A stretch of DNA of 6,496 nt from JBJXGC01 sp046154545 (lineage in GTDB: Bacteria > Chloroflexota > Dehalococcoidia > Tepidiformales > Tepidiformaceae), in contig JBJXGC010000218.1 of assembly GCA_046154545.1 (NCBI GenBank), forward strand, positions 1-6,496, read 5' to 3'. The position numbers and the translations under genes were made by a program. The notes below the pieces were generated by a model. It ran no database searches, had not been told where the DNA came from, and saw nothing but the letters and a program-made list of their open reading frames with translations. Below, piece after piece: positions 1 to 4,977 of the stretch. How positions within the stretch are numbered: position 1 is the first letter of the stretch; each line of letters begins with the position of its first letter.

Positions 1-31
1 TTCCTTTCGTCATCGCCGTATTCTTGTCCAT
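1..31 (-). CDS. 5' end of a truncated gene, unknown product
   Basis: Only the first ten codons (MDKNTAMTKG) lie inside the window, and the gene continues past the left edge. The start is supported by a near-perfect Shine-Dalgarno sequence, AAGGAGG on the minus strand (plus 43-49), 11 nt before the ATG at 31. Another in-frame ATG at 40 is only 2 nt from that site, too close for normal initiation, so 31 is preferred. The fragment is too short to assign to a family. It lies downstream of the CoA-transferase on the same strand, 174 nt from its stop, so it could be read from the same transcript or from its own promoter. Confidence 0.55.
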   Translation of the reverse strand, partial: MDKNTAMTKG

Positions 32-42
32 GCCGGTCATTT

Positions 43-49
43 CCTCCTT
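43..49 (-). promoter_or_regulatory. Shine-Dalgarno site of the left-edge gene
   Basis: AAGGAGG on the minus strand matches the 16S rRNA anti-SD core fully. It decides between the two in-frame ATGs: spacing is 11 nt to the ATG at 31 and only 2 nt to the ATG at 40. Confidence 0.6.
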
Positions 50-71
50 GCGCCTTGAGCGCGTTTTGTTG

Positions 72-94
72 GCAGCACTCTACCGAGTGACTGC
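72..94. other. interrupted palindrome / hairpin upstream of the left-edge gene
   Basis: GCAG (72-75) and CACTC (76-80) pair with GAGTG (85-89) and CTGC (91-94) around a 4-nt loop TACC, giving nine base pairs with one bulged A at 90. No T run follows on either strand, so it is not a standard intrinsic terminator. It lies 41-63 nt upstream of the predicted start at 31, in the 165-nt gap (41-205) after the CoA-transferase stop. It could be an operator or a 5' leader hairpin. A poor -10-like TAGAGT on the minus strand falls inside it. I see nothing else of note in that gap. Confidence 0.35.
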
Positions 95-205
95 GCTGGA
101 GTGGCCGGCCTTCTCATCCCATCTCCGGCCGCTTCGGGGGTCTGGACGCCGGGCGGAAGTAAACGCGCTGATGCGGGACGACCTGGAGGACTTGCGAGGG
201 GTCGC

Positions 206-1414
206 TTAGATGACGCCCGCTGCATGCAGTTGCGTGAGCTCTCCTTCGGCGAGGCCGAGGAGACCGCAGTAGACCTCGTGGTTGTGCTGGCCGAGGGTGG
301 GCGATGGGCTGGTCACGGCGCCGGGCGTCGCACTCAGCTTCGGGGTTACGCCCTGGATGGTGATGGGGCCGTGCACCGGGTCATCGACCGTCACGAGCAT
401 CTGCCGCGCCTTCACCTGGGGCGCCTGGAAGACGTCGGCCACCGTGGCGCTGGCACCGACCGGGATTTCGGCCGCCTGGAGCGCGGCCACGGCCTCCGCG
501 GTCGAGCGTTTGGCTACCCACTCCCGGATCGCGGCCTCGATCGGCTCGCGGTCGGCGAGGCGTCCGGCCAGGCCGGCGTAGCGCGGGTCGGCCGCGAGGG
601 CGGGCTGGCCGATCGCCTCCATGAGGCGGCGATACATTCCATCCTCGGCCACGGCGATCGCGATCCAGGCGCCGTCGTTGCACTGAAACGCTCCCGAAGG
701 CACCGACGGCCCCGCGTTCCCGGTGCGCCCTCGCACCACGCCGGTAGCCGCGAAATGCGAGATGGTGAATTCCATCTGGCGGACAACGCTCTCGTAGAGG
801 GCGGTATCGACCTCCTGGCCGGGCCCGCCGCTGGCATCGCGGTGGTAGAGCGCGAGCATGATGCCAAGCGCCCCGAACATGCCGGTCGCGTAGTCAGCCA
901 GTGCGATGCCGGGACGCATGGGCTCGCCCTCCGGCTCGCCGGTGAGGTGCCAGAGCCCACCGAAGGCGACGCCCACCCGGTCGTAGCCGGGAAGGCCCGC
1001 CATGGGCCCGGTCTGCCCGAAGCCGCTGGCGTGAGAGACGATGAGGCGCGGATTGCGGGCCTGGAGGACCTCCGCCCCGATGCCCCAGCCTGCCAACGTG
1101 CCCGGGACGAAGTTCTCAACGAGCACATCGCTCACGTCCACCAGCCTCAGGAGCAGGTCGCGCCCGGCCGCGGTGCGGAGGTCGAGCGTGATCGAGCGCT
1201 TGTTGCGCGCGTCGGCGGCCCACCAGTAGGAGGCGCCGTCTTCGTTCACGGGCCCGAGGCGCCGGAGATTGTCGCCCCGCCCCGGCAGTTCCACCTTGAT
1301 GACCTCGGCCCCGAAGTCGGCAAGGAGGGTCGCGGCAAACGGCCCGGCGATCATGGTGCCGAGGTCGAGGATGCGGATGCCGGTGAGCGGTCCGCCGGGT
1401 GAGGGGTCGGGCAT
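206..1414 (-). CDS. class III (CaiB/BaiF family) CoA-transferase
   Basis: A 402-residue protein, the usual size of family III CoA-transferases, which move CoA between carboxylic acids in the cytoplasm (formyl-CoA/oxalate, carnitine, bile-acid and succinate-dependent types). It opens with the family-typical L-x-G-I-R-I-L-D-L-G (10-19), then AGPFAATLLADFGAEVIKVE (23-42), NKRSITLDL (71-79) and GYD (143-145). ALADYATG (171-178) holds the expected catalytic aspartate D174, which forms the aspartyl-CoA thioester in formyl-CoA transferase. The near-C-terminal LGQHN is also typical. The frame stays open far upstream to 1789, but that would run into the ATPase gene and lacks homology-like sequence. 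The ATG at 1414 fits both the family N-terminus and a -10 box six nt upstream, implying a leaderless mRNA. The substrate cannot be told from sequence. No partner dehydrogenase or ligase is adjacent. Confidence 0.93.
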   Translation of the reverse strand: MPDPSPGGPLTGIRILDLGTMIAGPFAATLLADFGAEVIKVELPGRGDNLRRLGPVNEDGASYWWAADARNKRSITLDLRTAAGRDLLLRLVDVSDVLVENFVPGTLAGWGIGAEVLQARNPRLIVSHASGFGQTGPMAGLPGYDRVGVAFGGLWHLTGEPEGEPMRPGIALADYATGMFGALGIMLALYHRDASGGPGQEVDTALYESVVRQMEFTISHFAATGVVRGRTGNAGPSVPSGAFQCNDGAWIAIAVAEDGMYRRLMEAIGQPALAADPRYAGLAGRLADREPIEAAIREWVAKRSTAEAVAALQAAEIPVGASATVADVFQAPQVKARQMLVTVDDPVHGPITIQGVTPKLSATPGAVTSPSPTLGQHNHEVYCGLLGLAEGELTQLHAAGVI

Positions 1415-1420
1415 CGCGGG

Positions 1421-1426
1421 AGTATA
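1421..1426 (-). promoter_or_regulatory. -10 box of the CoA-transferase (leaderless)
   Basis: TATACT on the minus strand matches five of six positions of TATAAT and ends six nt before the ATG at 1414. Transcription would start at or next to the A of the ATG, so no 5' UTR or Shine-Dalgarno is expected, and none is present. No -35 match is seen at 16-18 nt; that region is the C-rich complement of the G tract at 1431-1451. Confidence 0.6.
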
Positions 1427-1430
1427 GCGC

Positions 1431-1451
1431 GGGGAGGGGAGGGGCGCCGGG
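1431..1451 (+). promoter_or_regulatory. G-quadruplex motif in divergent promoter region
   Basis: Four guanine runs follow one another on the plus strand: GGGG (1431-1434), GGGG (1436-1439), GGGG (1441-1444) and GGG (1449-1451), with loops A, A and CGCC. This satisfies the G3+N1-7 rule, and loops of 1, 1 and 4 nt predict a very stable fold. It fills the space where the -35 boxes of both divergent promoters would sit, on the non-template strand for the ATPase and the template strand for the CoA-transferase. Regulatory use is inferred. A G-rich spacer arising by chance in a GC-rich genome is the alternative. Confidence 0.55.
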
Positions 1452-1460
1452 TGATATGAT
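1452..1460 (+). promoter_or_regulatory. extended -10 promoter of the ATPase-PIN operon (leaderless)
   Basis: TG at 1452-1453, one base, then TATGAT at 1455-1460 forms an extended -10 element with five of six matches to TATAAT. The predicted transcription start is at or beside the GTG at 1467, six nt after the box, so the mRNA should be leaderless. An extended -10 can work without a -35, which fits its absence in the G-rich DNA upstream. Confidence 0.6.
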
Positions 1461-1466
1461 CGAGGC

Positions 1467-2795
1467 GTGGACACCCTGATCATGGAGAACTTCCGCTGCT
1501 TCGCGGGCCGCCACGAAGTCCCCCTGAAGCCGCTCACGGTCCTCGTGGGCGAAAACAGCAGCGGCAAGTCGAGCTTTCTCGCCGCGGTGCGATTGGCGCG
1601 AGACATTTCGCAGTGGTCACGGCCCCTCGACTTCAATGAAGAGCCCTTCTTGCTAGGCGCGTATAGCCAAATCGCGTTCACTGCTGGCGACCCAACCAGC
1701 ACGACCGCATCGTTCAGCATAGGACTAACGCAACGCCTTTCAAGCGGGCAACACTCACAATTCCCAGTGGCGGTCGATGCGAGATTCACCGGGATATCTG
1801 GTCAGCCCAGGTTCATGAGTAGGAGCCTCTCGTGTGACGGCCTCGACTTGCGGTTGGACCAGCTTGGTGACGGTCGGCTGGGCATCGATTTTCGAGGACC
1901 ACGCGGCCGATGGCGAGCCTCTATTGAACCGGAACGGCTTGGGGCAGAGTCCCTCAGCCGTCAGTACAGTTGGCATTCGTTGGTAGTGTTCATGAACGTG
2001 AACCGGCACCCAGCGAACGCCGTTGTCCTCGCCGAGGGGACGCCGCCCGACGAGAGCGACATTGGGGCCCTTATGGACATTGCGGGGGTACAGGGGTACG
2101 ACGCCTTCCATACGTCCCGTGCGCGCGCCTTCGGCCCCGTTAGGACGCAGCCTGAACGAACCTACGATCCCGTTAAGCGAATCCCGGATGCGGCGGGACA
2201 GCACATCCCACTCTTCCTCGCCCAAGCGCTCGGGAACACCGGCAAAGCAGCCAACGAGGCCCTTAGCCACGCCCTCGCCAACTTCGGACAGGCCGCCGGC
2301 CTCTGGAGCGCCCTCGACGTCCGCCGCTTCGGTGACGACGGCGACCCATTCCAGCTGATCGTCACCATCGCGAAGGCCAAACGAAACCTGATCGACGTCG
2401 GCTATGGGGTCAGCCAGGTGCTGCCCATCATCGTCGAGCTGATCACCGCCGCGCCGAACAGCACCTTTCTCATCCAGCAGCCCGAGGTCCACCTCCACCC
2501 CCGCGCCCAGGCGGCGCTGGCCAGCCTCTTTGCCCGGCTGGCGAAGGAACGTGACATCCAGATCATCGTCGAGACCCACAGCGACCACTTCATCGACCGC
2601 GTCCGCATGGACGTGCGCGATGGGAAGGCGCTCAGCCCGGACGAGGTCTCCTTGCTCTACTTCGAGTTACAGAAGGGGGCGAGCAAGATCTACCCGATCC
2701 GCTTCGACGAGCTGGGGAACGTCCTGGACGCACCATCGACATACCGCCAATTCTTCCTGAAAGAGGAGATGCGCTTCCTTGGGTTCCCGGACTGA
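1467..2795 (+). CDS. AAA/ABC-type ATPase (SMC/RecF-like, AAA_15/AAA_21 group)
   Basis: A 442-residue cytoplasmic ATPase of the RecF/SMC/OLD-like ABC group. The N-terminal strand D-T-L-I-M-E-N-F-R-C-F (2-12) is typical. Walker A is GENSSGKSS (28-36). A signature-like loop V-G-Y-G-V-S-Q (311-317) takes the place of LSGGQ. Walker B is TFLIQQPE (333-340) with E340 as probable catalytic base, followed by VHLHP, and the switch histidine is H371 in ETHSDH. The roughly 270 residues between Walker A and the signature loop are unfamiliar and probably give target specificity. The C-terminus (about 395-442) resembles the tail of DUF3696-type ATPases. The start is GTG, because an in-frame TGA lies at 1452-1454, the GAGG next to it is too close to be an SD, and a -10 box fits a leaderless start. 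ATG 1482 is the alternative but would cut into the first strand. The stop overlaps the PIN gene start. The first half is markedly lower in GC than its neighbours. Such ATPases often act as sensors in phage-defence pairs, and that role is inferred here. Confidence 0.9.
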   Translation: MDTLIMENFRCFAGRHEVPLKPLTVLVGENSSGKSSFLAAVRLARDISQWSRPLDFNEEPFLLGAYSQIAFTAGDPTSTTASFSIGLTQRLSSGQHSQFPVAVDARFTGISGQPRFMSRSLSCDGLDLRLDQLGDGRLGIDFRGPRGRWRASIEPERLGAESLSRQYSWHSLVVFMNVNRHPANAVVLAEGTPPDESDIGALMDIAGVQGYDAFHTSRARAFGPVRTQPERTYDPVKRIPDAAGQHIPLFLAQALGNTGKAANEALSHALANFGQAAGLWSALDVRRFGDDGDPFQLIVTIAKAKRNLIDVGYGVSQVLPIIVELITAAPNSTFLIQQPEVHLHPRAQAALASLFARLAKERDIQIIVETHSDHFIDRVRMDVRDGKALSPDEVSLLYFELQKGASKIYPIRFDELGNVLDAPSTYRQFFLKEEMRFLGFPD

Positions 2796-2797
2796 TG
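2793..2797 (+). other. TGATG stop-start overlap (translational coupling)
   Basis: The ATPase stop TGA (2793-2795) shares its A with the PIN start ATG (2795-2797). The nearest purine-rich GAGGAG is about 26 nt upstream of the ATG, too far to serve it. Coupled reinitiation would fix the nuclease level to that of the ATPase, as expected when one controls the other. Confidence 0.75.
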
Positions 2798-3274
2798 TGC
2801 CTGATCGTGGACGCCAACCAGCGCGACGCGTTTTTCGGGCAACCGCCGAAGCCTGAGTATGTGCCTGCCGTGGCGTGGATCACGCAACGGCGGGGACGCC
2901 TCGTATACGGAGGCAGACTCCGAGTTGAGCTGGCGAAGAAGCAGGGGGCGGCGCGTATCCTCGCTGAGTGGGTGAAGTCCGGACTCGCCGTCGAGTACTC
3001 CGACGAGGTCGTCCAAGCCGAGGAGCAGACCGTCATCGCCATCGGCATCAGGTCCGATGATGAGCACGTGCTCGCGCTCGCTCGCCTGTCCGGTGCCCGC
3101 TTGATCGCCACAGAGGATGAAGACCTCATCGCCGACACGACGGATAAACGCCTCCTGGACAAGCCAAGGGGCAGGATCTACCAGCGGGCGGAGCACGAAC
3201 ACCTGTTGAATCACTCGCGCTCCTGCGGCCTGCCACCCACGCGTACCGCGCGGGGAAGACTACCGAGTACGTGA
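2795..3274 (+). CDS. PIN-domain ribonuclease-like protein, partner of the ATPase
   Basis: A 159-residue protein with a PIN-like (PilT N-terminus, VapC-like) fold. MCLIVDAN opens the first strand with catalytic-type D6. E45 lies in LRVELAKK. SDDEHVLALA (87-96) has D88/D89, and ATEDEDLIAD (105-114) supplies D108/D110. These acidic positions match the Mg/Mn-binding cluster of PIN nucleases, which usually cut RNA. It is longer than a typical VapC (about 130), and the extra tail has H134, H136, H140 and C144 spaced HxHx3Hx3C, a possible metal site. Its ATG overlaps the ATPase stop as TGATG with no good SD, so translation should depend on termination-reinitiation from the ATPase. No VapB-like DNA-binding antitoxin is present, so the ATPase is the likely controlling partner. 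The last 15 residues (RTARGRLPST region) look unconserved. Confidence 0.82.
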   Translation: MCLIVDANQRDAFFGQPPKPEYVPAVAWITQRRGRLVYGGRLRVELAKKQGAARILAEWVKSGLAVEYSDEVVQAEEQTVIAIGIRSDDEHVLALARLSGARLIATEDEDLIADTTDKRLLDKPRGRIYQRAEHEHLLNHSRSCGLPPTRTARGRLPST

Positions 3275-3447
3275 ATTCAGCGCGGGCCACAGGCTCATGC
3301 TGGCTGGCTGCATCACGGCTTCGTTTGGCGCTACACTCCCGCAGCTACGGGCTCATGCGCTTCGCAATGGCATCCGTTACCTCGGCCCAAAGCTGCGCGG
3401 GCGCAGCGGCGCCCGACATAGGCGACGTTACCCTCCCGGCGAACGCT
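3275..3447. other. convergent intergenic region between PIN and Uma2 genes
   Basis: This 173-bp stretch separates two converging genes. The only structure I can support is a GC hairpin with CGGGCGC at 3398-3404, loop AGCG at 3405-3408 and GCGCCCG at 3409-3415. No T run follows on either strand, so it is at best a weak bidirectional terminator. Short open frames in it show no recognisable family. A 9-base repeat GGCTCATGC (3292-3300 and 3350-3358) is within chance expectation. Confidence 0.35.
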
Positions 3448-3999
3448 TCAAACGAAACGGAACAGCCGCTCGAGGTTGATAACGACGCCGGGCAACCCGT
3501 GGAGGGTGACGGAGCCGTTGTCGAGGATGACTTCGCCGTAGGTCCCATCGAGCTGCCGGCGCCAGGCGGTCACGATCCGGCTGTAGGGATGCGCGCGCCA
3601 GATCTCGACATCGCCGCGCTCGCGGTAGACGGGGAACTTCGCGTCAACGTCATGGCCGCCAGTGGACCTCGACCAAACTTCCGCGACGAACGGCAGCGGC
3701 TCACGGTATGCCTCCAGTTCGGTCGGTTGCCCACGCCGCAGGAGCAGGTACTCGACCCCGATGACAGCGACGTCCGGGATGTAGTAATCGGAGCCGAAGA
3801 CGATGTGACTCGAGTTCATGCGGACGCTGAAGCGGTCCGGGTCGAGCTGCAGGTGGAGCTGGCGCACGAGCTCGGAGGACTCTTCGTTGTGCTCCATGGT
3901 CATGGCCGGTTTCCTCACCAGTTTTCCGCAACGCAGCTCCCAGGAGTCATTGTCATCGTCAAGTGCAACTTGCCTGAACGTGGCGACAGAAACCGGCAC
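3448..3999 (-). CDS. Uma2 family (DUF820) PD-(D/E)xK nuclease-like protein
   Basis: A 183-residue protein, the normal length of the Uma2/DUF820 family, which has a restriction-endonuclease-like fold and mostly unknown targets. The family pattern is present in order: an N-terminal segment ending MEHNEESSELVRQL (35-47), YYIPDVAVI (72-80) with P75-D76, FVAEVWSRST (104-113) with E107, then D117 and K121, and the GDVEIWRAHP motif (129-138) equivalent to the usual 'gVpeYWivdp'. The probable metal-binding residues D76, E107 and K121 are kept, so it may be active. The start is GTG at 3999 with AAGGAG nine nt upstream. It lies 47 nt after the hydrolase stop on the same strand, so it could be co-transcribed. 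A weak -10-like TAAGCT (plus 4022-4027) leaves room for its own promoter. These genes are often multicopy and mobile. No partner is evident. Confidence 0.88.
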   Translation of the reverse strand: MPVSVATFRQVALDDDNDSWELRCGKLVRKPAMTMEHNEESSELVRQLHLQLDPDRFSVRMNSSHIVFGSDYYIPDVAVIGVEYLLLRRGQPTELEAYREPLPFVAEVWSRSTGGHDVDAKFPVYRERGDVEIWRAHPYSRIVTAWRRQLDGTYGEVILDNGSVTLHGLPGVVINLERLFRFV

Positions 4000-4008
4000 G
4001 GCCTGGAA

Positions 4009-4014
4009 CTCCTT
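4009..4014 (-). promoter_or_regulatory. Shine-Dalgarno of the Uma2 gene
   Basis: AAGGAG on the minus strand ends nine nt before the GTG at 3999. It supports this GTG as the start and shows that this gene, unlike the leaderless ones here, is initiated in the classical way. Confidence 0.6.
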
Positions 4015-4046
4015 CCCGGGACAGCTTAGCAGCCCGCCGACCCGGT

Positions 4047-4940
4047 CTACACGCCCGCAGCCACGCGCCCCGTGTGCTTCACGATCGCCCCCACCACTTG
4101 GGGCCAGACCACCTTCGGCAGGTCGTGGCCCATGTCCTTCACCACCAGCAGCTCCGAACCCGCGATCGACTTGTGCGTGTCTTCGCCGCCGCTGAGCGGC
4201 ACCAGCGGGTCGATCTCGCCGTGGACCACGAGGGTGGGCACCCGGACCGCGGCCAGGGCTTCGCGGCGGCTGCCCGAGGCGGCCACGGCCGCCAGGTGGC
4301 GGGCGATGCCGACGGGGTAGAAGCAGCGGTCGAAGCTCTCGGCGGCCGTCGCCCGGATGCGCGCCTCGTCGCGCATGTGCGGGAGGCTGCCCGTGATCCC
4401 GGAGGACTTCACCCGGTGCTCGATGAACCCGGCGCGGTCGCTGGGGGCGGGAGTGACCAGGGCGGCCGCCGCTTCCGGCGTCGAAGGCGGCAGGTCGGGC
4501 GCGCCGGTGGTCGACATGATGGAGGTCATCGTGAGCACCCGCTCCGGGTGTTCGATCGCCATCGTCTGGACGATCATGCCGCCCATCGAGGCGCCGACGA
4601 TGTGGGCCCGGTCCATTCCAAGGGCAGTCATGAGGCCGAAGGCGTCGTCGGACATGTCGGAGAGGTTGTAGGGGGCCTCGACCTTCTCGCCGCGCTGGCG
4701 GGCCGCAAAGACCTCGGCCATGTTCGGCGCCCCGCCCGACTCGAATTTCGTGCTGAGGCCGACATCGCGGTTGTCGAAGCGGACGACGTAGTGGCCGCGG
4801 TCAGCCAGTTGGCCGCAGAACTCGGGGTCCCAGGCCGTGAGCTGGGCGCCGAGGCCCATGACAAGGAGCAGTGGGGAGGCCGCCGGGGTACCGAAGGTCT
4901 CGTATTCGATCTGGATGCCGTTTGCCGTCGCGTGTGCCAT
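4047..4940 (-). CDS. alpha/beta hydrolase, aclacinomycin-methylesterase-like
   Basis: A 297-residue alpha/beta-hydrolase-fold enzyme, likely a cytoplasmic serine esterase or lactonase, as no signal peptide is seen. Counted from the chosen start, the oxyanion-hole region is VMGLGAQ (27-33), and RFDNRDVGLSTK (54-65) is typical of the group containing RdmC-like methylesterases. The nucleophile elbow is G-A-S-M-G with S118, the acid is D244 in GEIDPLVP, and the base is H272 in MGHDLP. The triad is complete. An in-frame ATG at 4949 exists, but it lies inside the predicted -10 box (TAAGAT, plus 4948-4953), whereas the ATG at 4940 is seven nt after that box and fits a leaderless mRNA. The gene starts 33 nt after the dehydrogenase stop and precedes the Uma2 gene by 47 nt. 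The substrate is not predictable. The similarity to RdmC is recalled, not computed. Confidence 0.9.
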   Translation of the reverse strand: MAHATANGIQIEYETFGTPAASPLLLVMGLGAQLTAWDPEFCGQLADRGHYVVRFDNRDVGLSTKFESGGAPNMAEVFAARQRGEKVEAPYNLSDMSDDAFGLMTALGMDRAHIVGASMGGMIVQTMAIEHPERVLTMTSIMSTTGAPDLPPSTPEAAAALVTPAPSDRAGFIEHRVKSSGITGSLPHMRDEARIRATAAESFDRCFYPVGIARHLAAVAASGSRREALAAVRVPTLVVHGEIDPLVPLSGGEDTHKSIAGSELLVVKDMGHDLPKVVWPQVVGAIVKHTGRVAAGV

Positions 4941-4947
4941 GGCGCGC

Positions 4948-4977
4948 ATCTTACGCGAACCGCAGGCCCGCGGTCAG
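4948..4977 (-). promoter_or_regulatory. promoter of the hydrolase gene (leaderless)
   Basis: On the minus strand, -35-like CTGACC (4977-4972, four of six matches to TTGACA) is followed by an 18-nt spacer and -10-like TAAGAT (4953-4948, four of six). The -10 ends seven nt before the ATG at 4940, which would make the transcript leaderless. The -35 box overlaps the stop codon of the dehydrogenase gene. A small ACCGC/GCGGT hairpin (4959-4974) falls in the spacer. Confidence 0.45.

Noticed and set aside
101..1402. 433-residue open frame on the plus strand
   Set aside because: It is antisense to the well-supported CoA-transferase, and its Arg/Gly/Ala/His-rich translation shows no family motifs. 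This is typical of shadow frames in GC-rich DNA.
1415..1789. N-terminal extension of the CoA-transferase up to an ATG at 1789
   Set aside because: It would overlap the ATPase gene by more than 300 bp, is not CoA-transferase-like, and ignores the -10 box and family start at 1414.
1755..2588. 277-residue minus-strand open frame inside the ATPase gene
   Set aside because: It is antisense to clear ATPase motifs, and its translation has no recognisable family.
3292..3358. 9-base direct repeat GGCTCATGC in the PIN-Uma2 gap
   Set aside because: Many 9-base matches are expected by chance in 6.5 kb, and there is no third copy or mobile-element context.
3398..3415. GC hairpin as an intrinsic terminator between convergent genes
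   Set aside because: There is no T tract on either side. It is kept only as a note in the intergenic entry.
3297..3479. 60-residue plus-strand frame in the PIN-Uma2 gap as a possible gene remnant
   Set aside because: It has no RBS or recognisable family, and it runs into the antisense of the Uma2 gene.
3271..4029. 252-residue plus-strand open frame
   Set aside because: It is mostly antisense to the Uma2 gene, with no recognisable motifs and no RBS.
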